Source: Verrucomicrobiales bacterium (GTDB taxonomy: Bacteria; Verrucomicrobiota; Verrucomicrobiia; Verrucomicrobiales; DEV007). From it: a DNA stretch of 64,000 nt. The stretch is taken from the NCBI GenBank assembly GCA_029213265.1, contig JARGNG010000006.1, positions 120,088 to 184,087 of the forward strand, in the 5' to 3' direction. A program made the translations under genes and the position numbers. This document shows, one piece after another, positions 43,327 through 52,111 of this stretch (positions are counted from its first letter, which is position 1; the number at the start of each line of letters is the position of its first letter). The notes below the pieces were generated by a model. That model had not been told where the DNA came from. It searched no databases and saw only the letters and a program-made list of their open reading frames with translations.

Positions 43327-44766
43327 ATGCGTTTGTTTTCCGTTTTGTGCTGTCTCCTCGGCTTCCTGCAAAATTTCACGGTTGCTGCTGAAAAGCCCAA
43401 CCTGCTGTTCATCTTTCTGGACGATTTCGGGTGGAAGGACACTTCCTTTATGGGGTCGGATTTTTATGAAACCCCGAACCTGGATCGGCTTGCCGGGGAG
43501 GGGATGATCTTTACGAACGCCTATTCGGCGGCCGCCAATTGTGCTCCGGCAAGAGCCTGCCTTTTAAGTGGTCAATACACGTCCCGCCATGAAATCTACA
43601 ATGTCGGCACGGGGCCTCGCGGGAAAACCGAGCACCGGCGCCTGAAACATATCCCCGGCGTCGATACTCTCGATCCCTCGATCAAGACCTGGGCGCAGTG
43701 CCTGCAGGAGGCGGGGTATCACACTGCCACGATGGGGAAATGGCACCTCAGCAAGGATCCGCTTCCCTACGGGTTCGACGTCAATGTCGCGGGAACCCAT
43801 TCCGGCGGGCCTCCCCGGGGATATTATCCGCCTCACCCGAAAGTTCCGGGGCTGGATCATGTCAGTGATGATGAATACCTGACCGACACTCTGAGCAAGA
43901 GCGCGGTGGACTTTGTCAAAGAGAACAAGGCACGTCCCTGGGTCCTCTACCTGACCCATTTTGCGGTTCACACGCCACTGGACCCCAAACGCGAACTGGT
44001 CGGCAAATATGAGAGCAAGCAACCGGGCGATCTGCATGACCATGTCGCGATGGCAACCATGATCGAGTCGGTCGACACCGGAGTCGGGCAAGTGATCAGC
44101 GCCTTGGAGGAGACGGGTACGAGAGAGAATACCATCATCGTCTTCTTTTCAGACAACGGAGGCTATGGGCCTGCCACCGATATGGCTCCGCTCAAAGGTT
44201 ATAAGGGGACCTACTACGAGGGAGGGATCCGGGTCCCGTTTTTCATCAACTGGCCGGGAGTCGTCGAACCCGGTCAGGAGAATGAAACACCGATCATTGG
44301 TGTGGACTTGTTCCCGACTTTCTGTGAACTGCTGGGGGCGGAACTTCCGCAAGGCCAGGCGCTCGATGGAAAGAGTCTCGTACCGCTCTTTCGCGGAGAG
44401 GAGGCGGACTTTTCAGGACGCTCCCTTTTCTGGCATTTCCCTGCGTATTTACAAAGCTATGGTCCTTCGACGAGTGACGAGCAGCGCGATCCGCTTTTCC
44501 GGTCCCGACCCTGTTCGATTATTCGGAAAGGGGACTGGAAGTTGCACGAATACTTCGAGAAGGGGGAGTTTGAGCTCTACAATTTGAAGCAGGATATCGG
44601 AGAGACAAAAAACCTCATTGAAGCGGAGCCGGAGATGGCAAAATTGCTCAAAGATGAGCTGAGCGCATGGAGAGAAACGGCGAAGGCTCCTGTGCCGACG
44701 GAACGCAATTCGAAGTTCGATGAAGCTCTGGAAAAGAAAGCGATCAGCAAGATTCAAAAGCGCTGA
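43327..44766 (+). CDS. Secreted formylglycine-dependent sulfatase
   Basis: A 479-residue sulfatase with a signal peptide (1-20). PNLLFIFLDDFGWKDTSFMG gives the metal-binding Asp-Asp, and NCAPARACLLSGQY contains the C-x-P-x-R motif (Cys 72) that a formylglycine-generating enzyme would convert. MGKWHLSKD and FFSDNGGYGPATD supply the other metal and sulfate ligands. It would remove sulfate esters from polysaccharide or glycan in the periplasm. It is divergent from an operon of exported esterase and isomerase-like proteins, which fits polysaccharide use. The maturase is not in this window. Specific substrate unknown. Confidence 0.95.
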   Translation: MRLFSVLCCLLGFLQNFTVAAEKPNLLFIFLDDFGWKDTSFMGSDFYETPNLDRLAGEGMIFTNAYSAAANCAPARACLLSGQYTSRHEIYNVGTGPRGKTEHRRLKHIPGVDTLDPSIKTWAQCLQEAGYHTATMGKWHLSKDPLPYGFDVNVAGTHSGGPPRGYYPPHPKVPGLDHVSDDEYLTDTLSKSAVDFVKENKARPWVLYLTHFAVHTPLDPKRELVGKYESKQPGDLHDHVAMATMIESVDTGVGQVISALEETGTRENTIIVFFSDNGGYGPATDMAPLKGYKGTYYEGGIRVPFFINWPGVVEPGQENETPIIGVDLFPTFCELLGAELPQGQALDGKSLVPLFRGEEADFSGRSLFWHFPAYLQSYGPSTSDEQRDPLFRSRPCSIIRKGDWKLHEYFEKGEFELYNLKQDIGETKNLIEAEPEMAKLLKDELSAWRETAKAPVPTERNSKFDEALEKKAISKIQKR

Positions 44767-44787
44767 TCCAATAACGAATTGCCCGGG

Positions 44788-45345
44788 CTAGCGATTTGCG
44801 TCCAGCTTCTCGGTCAATTCGGCCAGCTCTTCGTCGAGCTTTTTCAATTTGCTGTTGAGCGTTCGATTCTTGATCGTCCCATTGCCGGCTGAGCGCAGCT
44901 CTTCCGATAATTTCGCGATTTCCGCTTTCGTCTCTTCGATGCGTCCTTGAAGCAAGGCGGCATACCCGGTCAGAGGAGTTTCCACTTTCTTTTCCCGCTT
45001 TGATTCGCGCTGGGGCGAGGTAATACGCTCGGGATCCGGAGCTCGCGGTACTCCTACCGGGAGGCCCAGTAGATGGCTTTGATCCGCCGGAGATAGATTT
45101 GCGATCGGAACGGTGAAACGCTTTTTGTCACTCCATCGTACGAAGGTAACCCTACTCTCGTCTCTGCCGAGCACCTCTGCTTTGATCTCTCTGCCCTGAG
45201 AATCGCGAAGATCGCGGAGAAACGGATAAGATTTTTTCGGGGCTTCGACGACCGGTTCCTCGACGACTTCCTTCAGTTTTGCTTTTTCGCATCCGGTGGG
45301 AAGGAGCGTCAGGACGAGGAAAAATGGTAGCAGTCTCCCATACAT
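44788..45345 (-). CDS. Lipoprotein with SLA1-homology-like domain and coiled coil
   Basis: A 185-residue protein with a lipoprotein signal (RLLPFFLVLTLLPTGCEK, Cys 19). Residues about 45-92 (RDSQGREIKAEVLGRDESRVTFVRW, then FTVPIANLSPADQSHL) match the SHD1-like module that is widespread in planctomycete and verrucomicrobial exported proteins: a W/RD-x-x-G-x-x-I-x-A-x-x start and a V-P-x-x-x-L-S-x-x-D-Q end. A Lys/Glu-rich coiled coil occupies about 125-185. Function unknown; SHD1 is a protein-interaction fold in eukaryotes. Its neighbour on the same strand is the large P-loop ATPase, 65 bp upstream. Confidence 0.75.
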   Translation of the reverse strand: MYGRLLPFFLVLTLLPTGCEKAKLKEVVEEPVVEAPKKSYPFLRDLRDSQGREIKAEVLGRDESRVTFVRWSDKKRFTVPIANLSPADQSHLLGLPVGVPRAPDPERITSPQRESKREKKVETPLTGYAALLQGRIEETKAEIAKLSEELRSAGNGTIKNRTLNSKLKKLDEELAELTEKLDANR

Positions 45346-45410
45346 AGTGGAAACGATGCCTCTCGATCACCATTCGGCAATCGCAAAGTTCTGAATCAAA
45401 TGAGTATTGC

Positions 45411-47657
45411 CTACGAGGGAAGACGACTGATTCGCCTCCAAAGCGGATCGAGGTGCCGGGTGATTTTCTGCATCGCCTGCTCCGCTTCCGGAGTTTCGGA
45501 AACTTCTGATAGGACATTGTCTGCGGCATAAATCATGGCCAACTCGCGATCATTCATTCGAATCACATCGATTCGGTCTTTGATGACCGACGGGCTGAAT
45601 CCGAAACTGGAGAAAAGGCGCGGATCAAAGGGATCGGAGCCGTGAGAGAAAGCCGCAATTTTTTCCGCCTGATTGGATGCGAGGGATTGCTGCAACAGGT
45701 TGTTCCAAAAGTAGACATTCTTGGGTGATTCAAACCCGAGAAGAATGGATTGCCCGTGAACATTCCAGCGGAGGCAGACGGATCGACTCCCTGGATACCG
45801 TTCTTCCCGCTGGGAGAGACCGGGGTGATTTCTCCCCATGGCACAAATGAAGGTCTCCACTCGTTCCAGATCGAGCTGCAATGCAGAGCCACTGGTCAGT
45901 GCGACTTCCTCCTCGCGAAGGCGTTGGTCGACATCGATGGAATCTTGTGGTGGTGCTGCGTTTATCTGAACGGGCGCAATCGGAGCGGTCGAAGGCGAAA
46001 TCGGAGCCGTGTCATGAGGTCGCTCCGTCTGCGCAGGCTCTCTCTGGCCAAGAGGGGTCACATGAATGTCACCCGCCTGAAAGGGTGTCTGCGAGGGTTT
46101 CTCGATCGGGGGGCGTGGAGGCGTGGAGGTCGGATCCGGAGCGGGTGTCTCGCTGACTACCGTTTTTCCGGTGCCGCGAATGTCGGCAATGATGGAGTCA
46201 ATCCCGGCGAGATGTTCTGGTGACGGCGCAGGAGGTGCTGATTCCGGATCCGGGGCAGACTGAAAAAAAGGATTTTCCGGAGTCGGCTGCAAAAGGGGCA
46301 TCGAAGGAGCCGGGTCATCTGTATCCGACTGACGGGGCGGTGCCGGTCTGAAGTCGCCGGAGGGCTCGAGACGGTCCTCCTGGAGTGCATTGAAAAACTC
46401 GACTTTATCCGTCAGTTCGGACAGGGGCGTTTCCGCAATCTCGTCGATCAGGTTCTCATCTTTCCCATTGGCAGCGAAGAAACTTCGCGCATCGGATTCC
46501 CACAATTCACTGGCCTGGCGCAAAACCATCCGTGGGAAGAGCCTCGTTTCGCTGTCGATCCAAAGGTGGTCACTCTCAAGTCGACTGACAAATTGAGCGA
46601 TGCCGGCTTTGCTCATATCCGTCTTTTCGAGTCTGAGTTGGACGAGTTCGGAAGCGGATTCCGGCTCGATCGGGCGAAGCTTTTCGAGTTGGCCGGTGAT
46701 GCGATCAATCCAGGCGGAAGGGAGGCGGTTCTCGAAAACCGAATCCCAGACATCCTCATTCATCGAGACGACTGTAATCGAGCGCGGGACGGATTCGCGA
46801 ATTCCTGTCAGCAGTCCCGCGATCTCCATGCCTGCCGTCTCCGAACGGAAAAAGCCATCGAGGCCATCGACAACGATAAGGACAGGCCGGTAAAAGGTCG
46901 CGATGCGCAGCCACTGGAGGAGCCGTTCCCTCGCTTCGCCGTTGGATAGGCCGCGCAGAGGCTCCAGTGCGTTGTCACCCCGGAGCGTGAAATCAATGAT
47001 CAGTCGGGTCCAGAATCCGAGTTCATTTTTCGAGAGTCCGAGTCGACTGAGGAATTCGGGGGAAGCATCCTGACACAGGTCCCGCGCCCGCTTATCGATC
47101 CAGCTCAGCATTTTCGGGGACGACTCGGAGGAGAAAATCTCAACAAACTCCGAACGCAGACGCGCCTCATCGGCAGGGCAGTCTTTTGGATTCAAGTTTC
47201 CCCGGGTAAGGTGATTGAGGACGACCTGGGCAAGAAGGTAGCGGCCCGTTTCTTCAAATTGAGAGTTGGCACCGGAATGCGTTCCCGCTTCATTGCAGAA
47301 CTGGCGAAGGATCGATGAAAATCCAACGGGCCAGGCAACCGGGCGGGAAGGATCGAGGGGGAGGGAAAGAGTGATCGCCACCGAACGGAGGTGCTGCCGC
47401 AGTCGCGCAGAAAGGTGAGATTTTCCATAACCGGCCGTCGGCGCGGTCACCAGCACCGTTCGACCAAGCAAATCGGCACCAAATCCCTGCCTGGGATGAA
47501 CGATCATGGACTCCACGGAATCGACGATTTTCGAAAAGGCGGAATGATGAACTCTGGCCACTCCTGGAAGGTGGTCCGGATGATTGATAAACACGTCTTC
47601 CAGGAAAGGATTTCCCGGAATTTCGTGTTCATAGCCCGAGTCTGTAAAATCACGCAT
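45411..47657 (-). CDS. Large P-loop ATPase with proline-rich linker (unknown role)
   Basis: A 748-residue cytoplasmic-looking protein. Residues 60-270 hold a P-loop NTPase: APTAGYGKS at 72-80 with the invariant GKS, and PVLIVVDGLDGFF at 258-270 as Walker B. VVSMNEDVWDSVFENRLP looks like sensor-1 and the arginine-finger region. This layout resembles STAND or AAA-type chaperone ATPases. Residues about 440-600 are Pro/Ala/Ser-rich and disordered. The C-terminal 140 residues form a second domain (LERVETFICAMGRNHPGLS, LRWNVHGQSILLGFESPKNVYFWNN). I recognise no known family. It is divergent from the MFS gene across an A+T-rich gap and upstream of the SHD1 lipoprotein. Confidence 0.7.
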   Translation of the reverse strand: MRDFTDSGYEHEIPGNPFLEDVFINHPDHLPGVARVHHSAFSKIVDSVESMIVHPRQGFGADLLGRTVLVTAPTAGYGKSHLSARLRQHLRSVAITLSLPLDPSRPVAWPVGFSSILRQFCNEAGTHSGANSQFEETGRYLLAQVVLNHLTRGNLNPKDCPADEARLRSEFVEIFSSESSPKMLSWIDKRARDLCQDASPEFLSRLGLSKNELGFWTRLIIDFTLRGDNALEPLRGLSNGEARERLLQWLRIATFYRPVLIVVDGLDGFFRSETAGMEIAGLLTGIRESVPRSITVVSMNEDVWDSVFENRLPSAWIDRITGQLEKLRPIEPESASELVQLRLEKTDMSKAGIAQFVSRLESDHLWIDSETRLFPRMVLRQASELWESDARSFFAANGKDENLIDEIAETPLSELTDKVEFFNALQEDRLEPSGDFRPAPPRQSDTDDPAPSMPLLQPTPENPFFQSAPDPESAPPAPSPEHLAGIDSIIADIRGTGKTVVSETPAPDPTSTPPRPPIEKPSQTPFQAGDIHVTPLGQREPAQTERPHDTAPISPSTAPIAPVQINAAPPQDSIDVDQRLREEEVALTSGSALQLDLERVETFICAMGRNHPGLSQREERYPGSRSVCLRWNVHGQSILLGFESPKNVYFWNNLLQQSLASNQAEKIAAFSHGSDPFDPRLFSSFGFSPSVIKDRIDVIRMNDRELAMIYAADNVLSEVSETPEAEQAMQKITRHLDPLWRRISRLPS

Positions 47658-47897
47658 AATGCAAATCGCGGTAACAAATCAAATTATCAAATAAAAATCT
47701 CATAATTGCAAGAATTAATATTATTGATAAGGAAACCCAAAATTTTTTTCTATGAAAAATACATAGGGGGCCTCCAGCCTGCCCGCAATTTCGTCTCGAT
47801 TTGTGCTTGTGGAACTCTCCCCGTTTGGTAAGAAACGCGTTCCAATTCGCGGCTCTTTCAACCACCGGTGAGTTGGAACGACTGATTTGAACCAATT
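47658..47897. promoter_or_regulatory. A+T-rich divergent control region
   Basis: A 240-bp gap between the divergent P-loop ATPase and MFS genes. The first half (about 47658-47765) is much more A+T-rich than its surroundings, with runs such as AATTAATATTATTGATAA and a small inverted repeat (CTATG at 47750, CATAG at 47762). I can place no confident -10/-35 pair, but promoters for both genes are expected here. Confidence 0.4.
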
Positions 47898-49508
47898 ATG
47901 AGTGAACAAAAACCATCCATGACCCTCTTCTGGGGGTGCTTCATTGCCCTGATCGCGACTGCGTTCGCGTTTTTCACCCGAATGTATCTTTGTGACGTTC
48001 GGTTTGCCGGGGATTTCAATCTGGACAAAGGCACTGTCGGAGCCCTCAAGGGAGCTGGAGTTTGGCCTTTCGCAATCTCGATCATTCTCTTTAGCCTGAT
48101 CATCGACAAGATCGGTTATCGCGTTGCAATGATCTTCTCCTTTGCCTGCTACGCGATCTATGTGGTCATGGCGTGCATGGCCTATGGTGTCATTAACGGT
48201 GTCGAAGGCGAGGCCCTCGCTGCCGCACAGAAAAAGGGATACGCACTTCTTTACTGGGGATCGATCATCCTCGCTCTTGGTAACGGAACGGTCGAGGCAT
48301 TCATCAACCCGGTGGTGGCCACGATGTTTCCTAAGGAAAAGTCCAAGTGGCTCACGATTCTTCACGCCGGTTGGCCCGGTGGTCTGGTTCTCGCGGGACT
48401 CATCACGATCGGAATGGCGAATGTTGCCTCGGAAGGCGACTGGCGTCTCGTGGTCGGCGTGATAGCTGTTCCTGCAGTGATCTATCTTGTCATGCTTATC
48501 AAGGCAGAGTTCCCTGTGAACGAGCGGCAGGCAGCCGGTGTCACCTATCGCGAGATGCTCGCGGAGTTCGGCGCCTTTGGCGCCCTTGTCGGTTTTGGAT
48601 TGATCTTTTGGCAACTCGGTGAGGTGTTCGGCTTTTCGAAGACCATCGTGATTGTCCTGACGGCGATTCTTACGATTTTCTTTGGAGTTTACACGAAGAG
48701 CCTGGGGCGTCCGATCATGGCGCTGGTCATCATTATCATGATGCCTCTCGCTACGACCGAGATCGGGACCGACGGCTGGATTAGCGGCCTGATGGAGCAT
48801 CCGATGAAAGAAGCCGGCTTCAATGCAGGTTGGGTTCTCGTTTATACTTCAGCGATCATGATGGTTCTGCGTTTCTTCGCCGGCCCCATCATCCACAAGC
48901 TTTCTCCGGTTGGCGTTTTGGTGATCAGTGCAGTCCTCGCGATTGCCGGCCTCCTCGCTCTTTCGAAGACCGGCGGTGCCGGGCTTGGGATCATCTTCGC
49001 AGCAGCGACCCTTTACGGATTCGGAAAGACTTTCTTCTGGCCCTGTATGCTGGGTATTACCGCTGAGCAGTGTCCAAAAGGTGGAGCTCTCACTCTGAAC
49101 GCGATCTCCGGAATCGGAATGATTGCGGTGGGCGTCCTTGGATTTCCCTTCATCGGAGCCGTCCAGGAGAAAACATCCAGCGGAAAGCTTCTCGCGGAAA
49201 ACCCTGCGATTGCTGAAGCGGTTCTCGTGGAGAAATCCTATATTCTCGGAGGTTACGAGGCGATTGACCCTGAGAAGGCCGCTGCAGTTACCGAAGAAGC
49301 TTCGACGAAAGCCATCGAAGTGGCGAACCAGGCCGGGCAGTTCGATGCTCTTGCCAAGATCGCCGTCTTCCCTGCGTTCATGTTGATCTGCTACCTTGGA
49401 ATGTGGTTCTACTTCCGCTCCAAGGGTGGATACAAGGCCGAAGTTCTCACCGGTCATGGTGCCGATGATGACAAGTTTACCGGAGGCGTCGAAGGCGCCG
49501 TCGAGTAA
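47898..49508 (+). CDS. Major facilitator superfamily transporter
   Basis: A 536-residue membrane protein with about twelve hydrophobic helices. It has the MFS loop signature LIIDKIGYRVAM between helices 2 and 3 (D-x-x-G-x-R). GLIFWQLGEVF, LRFFAGPIIHKLSP and TLYGFGKTFFWPCMLG mark the second half; the last resembles the helices of the MFS sugar or nucleoside branch. A 60-residue extramembrane loop (about 420-480) and a charged C-terminal tail are unusual. The substrate cannot be predicted. It is followed by a strong terminator. Confidence 0.87.
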   Translation: MSEQKPSMTLFWGCFIALIATAFAFFTRMYLCDVRFAGDFNLDKGTVGALKGAGVWPFAISIILFSLIIDKIGYRVAMIFSFACYAIYVVMACMAYGVINGVEGEALAAAQKKGYALLYWGSIILALGNGTVEAFINPVVATMFPKEKSKWLTILHAGWPGGLVLAGLITIGMANVASEGDWRLVVGVIAVPAVIYLVMLIKAEFPVNERQAAGVTYREMLAEFGAFGALVGFGLIFWQLGEVFGFSKTIVIVLTAILTIFFGVYTKSLGRPIMALVIIIMMPLATTEIGTDGWISGLMEHPMKEAGFNAGWVLVYTSAIMMVLRFFAGPIIHKLSPVGVLVISAVLAIAGLLALSKTGGAGLGIIFAAATLYGFGKTFFWPCMLGITAEQCPKGGALTLNAISGIGMIAVGVLGFPFIGAVQEKTSSGKLLAENPAIAEAVLVEKSYILGGYEAIDPEKAAAVTEEASTKAIEVANQAGQFDALAKIAVFPAFMLICYLGMWFYFRSKGGYKAEVLTGHGADDDKFTGGVEGAVE

Positions 49509-49535
49509 GCCTACGCTTATCCTACTTCTTACACA

Positions 49536-49563
49536 AAAGGGCGACCCTCGGGTCGCCCTTTTT
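49536..49563 (+). terminator. Rho-independent terminator after the MFS gene
   Basis: An 11-bp stem AAAGGGCGACC (49536-49546) pairs with GGTCGCCCTTT (49551-49561), closed by a CTCG loop, and the right arm runs into a 5-T stretch. It begins 27 bp after the MFS stop codon. Confidence 0.9.
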
Positions 49564-49633
49564 CCTGGTTCGTGCGAAAGCCTTCGTTCATTTCGAGCTT
49601 CCGAAACACGACAGAAGAAGGCATACTAGCGAC

Positions 49634-50656
49634 ATGAGAACGGTCCTCCTCCTCCCCGTGGCCGTGATCTGTTTCTTTTCGGGCTCCCTCGTCTTTGGAC
49701 AGAACACGATCAAAAAAGAAATCGATATCGGCATGTCGGATCTGGAAACGATTCGACCACTATTGGAAAACGCCCTCAGCCCGGTCGGCAAATTTGTCCT
49801 CCTTCCCGGAAAGGGAACGGTCATGGTGATTGATACCCCGTCTGGAATTGTCGCTGCTGAACAGGCGGTTCAGGGGGCGGCGCTCCCGCAGGCGGATGTC
49901 GCTCTCGATTTTCAGTTTGTGACCGGGTTGCCAAGCCGGAAGTCCATCACCGTGGCACAGGAAGTGCCCTTTCCGACCGCCTATGCGCCACCGCAGATCA
50001 TTGTGGGCCCGAATGGTCGATACACGGTCATTCCCGCCACTCCTACAGAATTCCGGAGACGAAACATCGGTGTCACCAGCGAGACCGTCAGCACGGTTAA
50101 TCCCGATGGATCGATCACGATGGATATCCATACCGAGCGCACCGAGTTCGAAGGATTTATCAACTACGGTTCGGCGATTCTGCCGGCGGGCGGAGTGGGC
50201 ACGATCCCTGTGAACGGAGCGGTGGGTGATCCGACCTTCTTCGCTCCGTTTATCGATGCGGGAGTCATGAATTTTCCGATCATCTCGACGACTCGTATTT
50301 CGACCTCGATCGTGATTCGGCCGCGAGTTCATCTGGGTGCCGTCGATCTCGACGTAATTCCCCGGCTGAAAATTGAACCGGCCGAAGAGGACCAGTCGGA
50401 ACGCGAACCGGAATTGGTCGATCTAAAGCAGTTTCAGACAACGATTTCGATCCCGAGAAACGAAACGGGTCGCGTCTATGGCTTTGAAGGAGCGGGGGAT
50501 GAATTCAACAATCGATTTTTCGGGGCAGAAACTGCGAAAGAAGGACGGTCGGCCATCATGGTGAAAGCCAGTTTAAAGAAGCCATCTCCTTCCGCCGGAA
50601 CCTCTCCCGCCGGGGCCGAAGATCCACCTGCTCCGGCCCTGAAGCCGAAGCCATAG
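49634..50656 (+). CDS. Exported secretin-like protein (NolW/secretin fold)
   Basis: A 340-residue protein with a signal peptide (MRTVLLLPVAVICFFSGSLVFG). VGKFVLLPGKGTVMVIDTPSGIVAAEQAV resembles the secretin N1/NolW repeat, and the later VALDFQFVTGL, ITMDIHTERTEFEGFI and FPIISTTRISTSIVIRPRVHLG resemble the beta-strand pairs of the secretin (GspD/PilQ) domain, including the I-S-T-x-V-x-V strand. It is far shorter than a pore-forming secretin and lacks a complete N0-N3 set, so it may be a truncated or adapted relative. The C-terminus is Pro/Ala-rich. No secretion gene adjoins it; the gsp operon is 40 kb away. Confidence 0.65.
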   Translation: MRTVLLLPVAVICFFSGSLVFGQNTIKKEIDIGMSDLETIRPLLENALSPVGKFVLLPGKGTVMVIDTPSGIVAAEQAVQGAALPQADVALDFQFVTGLPSRKSITVAQEVPFPTAYAPPQIIVGPNGRYTVIPATPTEFRRRNIGVTSETVSTVNPDGSITMDIHTERTEFEGFINYGSAILPAGGVGTIPVNGAVGDPTFFAPFIDAGVMNFPIISTTRISTSIVIRPRVHLGAVDLDVIPRLKIEPAEEDQSEREPELVDLKQFQTTISIPRNETGRVYGFEGAGDEFNNRFFGAETAKEGRSAIMVKASLKKPSPSAGTSPAGAEDPPAPALKPKP

Positions 50657-50668
50657 TCTCAAAGACCT

Positions 50669-51073
50669 CTAGCTTTCCTTCTTCTCCGGCAGGATCGCGC
50701 AGGCACCTTTGCAGCCGAAGATTTTGCTGAAGAAGAGTCGATGTCTGGAGACAAAGGCATACACTTTTTCCGCGACCCAGATCACACCGGGAAGCCAGAG
50801 AAACAAGCCCACCGGAATGAGCAGAGGAATTCGCAGGCCGAGAAACCGGATCGCCCGCGCGCCGCGGTGGATCTCGTCGTCCGGAGTGATGCAGTGAATT
50901 GCCTCCAGCAAGTCTTCGCGGGTAATGTCGGGAGCGATTTCCTGCGCCCGGTCATCTTTCAGCGGAACCATTTCCACACAGTGGAACCAGTCCATCCAGC
51001 TCAGGGTGCGGCTTTGGAAAGTGCACATCGGACAGTCGCTGTCGAAGAGGAGAATGTGTTTGTTGCGTTTCAT
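50669..51073 (-). CDS. DCC-family thiol-disulfide oxidoreductase-like protein (DUF393)
   Basis: A 134-residue protein starting KRNKHILLFDSDCPMCTFQSR, where the D-x-D-C-x-x-C motif defines the DCC family. HCITPDDEIHRGARAIRFLG follows as in homologues, then a hydrophobic helix (LLIPVGLFLWLPGVIWVAEKVYAFVSRHR). The C-terminal Cys pair in FGCKGACAIL may take part in redox. Start: ATG 51073, whose ATGA overlaps the stop of the upstream zinc-ribbon gene. The frame is open further upstream but without family sequence. The reaction is not established. Confidence 0.87.
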   Translation of the reverse strand: MKRNKHILLFDSDCPMCTFQSRTLSWMDWFHCVEMVPLKDDRAQEIAPDITREDLLEAIHCITPDDEIHRGARAIRFLGLRIPLLIPVGLFLWLPGVIWVAEKVYAFVSRHRLFFSKIFGCKGACAILPEKKES

Positions 51074-51315
51074 TCGGCGGGCCTTTCCGGGGAGGTGCGG
51101 CGGGATTCCAGAATGGACCGGGCTTCCGCAGCATAAGAATGACTCGCGGAATTCGGATCGTCTGAGTCTTCTACCACTAAATCCCAACGATCGTTGCATC
51201 CTGAGCAGCGATAGGCGACATAGTCACCAATCTGCCATCCTTCCTCCGGGGGGTAGGAAAGGCGGTGCGCCCGTTGTCCACAGTCGACACACACGATTTC
51301 TTCGGGAACTTCCAT
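51070..51315 (-). CDS. Small zinc-ribbon protein
   Basis: An 81-residue protein with two CxxC pairs (IVCVDCGQ near residue 9 and YRCSGCNDRW near residue 37), the spacing expected for a zinc ribbon. The remainder is acidic and then Arg-rich. Function unknown. Translationally coupled to the DCC gene (4-bp overlap), which suggests a joint role in metal or thiol handling. The start lies 27 bp from the divergent RNA methyltransferase. Confidence 0.7.
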   Translation of the reverse strand: MEVPEEIVCVDCGQRAHRLSYPPEEGWQIGDYVAYRCSGCNDRWDLVVEDSDDPNSASHSYAAEARSILESRRTSPERPAE

Positions 51316-51342
51316 ACTTGTTTAACCCTCGCACACCGATCT

Positions 51343-52059
51343 ATGTCAGGCAATCCACAGCCCGTGATAATCCTCGTTCACCCTCAGATGGGGGAAAACA
51401 TTGGGATGTGTGCCCGTGCCATGCTCAATTGCGGCTTGTCGAGACTCCGCTTGGTCGCCCCGAGAGACGGATGGCCGCAGGATTCGGCGCGGGCGACAGC
51501 TGCGGATGCCGATCTCGTGATTGATGGAGCCGAAGTATTCGCGACGCTGGATCAAGCGATCTCGGATTGCACCCGTGTTTTTGCGACCACGGCCCGGGAA
51601 CGGGCTCTTTCCACTCCGGTGAGAGCCGTGCAGGAAGCTGCAGAGGAGATTTCCGGATGGAAGGATGCCTCGACGACCGCAATTCTGTTTGGTCCGGAAG
51701 CCTCCGGACTCGACGGTGACTCCGTTGCGCGGGCCGATACCCTGCTGCGGTTCCCCACTAACCCCGGGTTTCCCTCGTTGAATCTGGCGCAGGCAGTATT
51801 GCTTTTCGGTTGGGAGTGGCGCCGGGCCGGTTCGATGGAAATCGAAGTCGGCGGGGATGAGCCGGCCGCGCGCGGCGATCTCGACGCGTTTTTGCAACGC
51901 CTCGAAGAGCAGCTTACGGAGAGAGGATTCTTTCTCACCGAGGAAATGAAGCCTCACAGTCTCCGGACCCTGCGATCGATATTCGCGAAAACCAAGGCGA
52001 CGGAGCAGGAGCTGAAATTCCTGCACGGAATGTTGACCGCGTTAACGAAGGAAAAGTAG
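51343..52059 (+). CDS. SpoU-family RNA 2'-O-methyltransferase (TrmJ/TrmH-like)
   Basis: A 238-residue SPOUT methyltransferase. PVIILVHPQMGENIGMCARAMLN is the N-terminal substrate/SAM motif of TrmJ-type enzymes (V-x-P-x-x-x-G-N-I-G). LFGPEASGLDGDSVARADTLLRFPTNPGFPSLNLAQA (in pieces) contains motifs II and III of the knot (GPE-x-x-G-L, then P-S-L-N-L). The C-terminal 80 residues (LEEQLTERGFFL onward) match the TrmJ dimerisation or tRNA-binding helix region. Probable target: ribose 32 of tRNA. The ATG at 51343 is used; the frame extends to 51265. Confidence 0.9.
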   Translation: MSGNPQPVIILVHPQMGENIGMCARAMLNCGLSRLRLVAPRDGWPQDSARATAADADLVIDGAEVFATLDQAISDCTRVFATTARERALSTPVRAVQEAAEEISGWKDASTTAILFGPEASGLDGDSVARADTLLRFPTNPGFPSLNLAQAVLLFGWEWRRAGSMEIEVGGDEPAARGDLDAFLQRLEEQLTERGFFLTEEMKPHSLRTLRSIFAKTKATEQELKFLHGMLTALTKEK

Positions 52060-52111
52060 GTCTGGGGATGGACCGTGGCTGCGAGCGTGAGCGAGTTATT
52101 CTTGCCAATCC

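Noticed and set aside
47742..47766. CTATG/CATAG inverted repeat before the MFS gene as an operator
   Set aside because: Five-base arms in an A+T-rich region are expected by chance.
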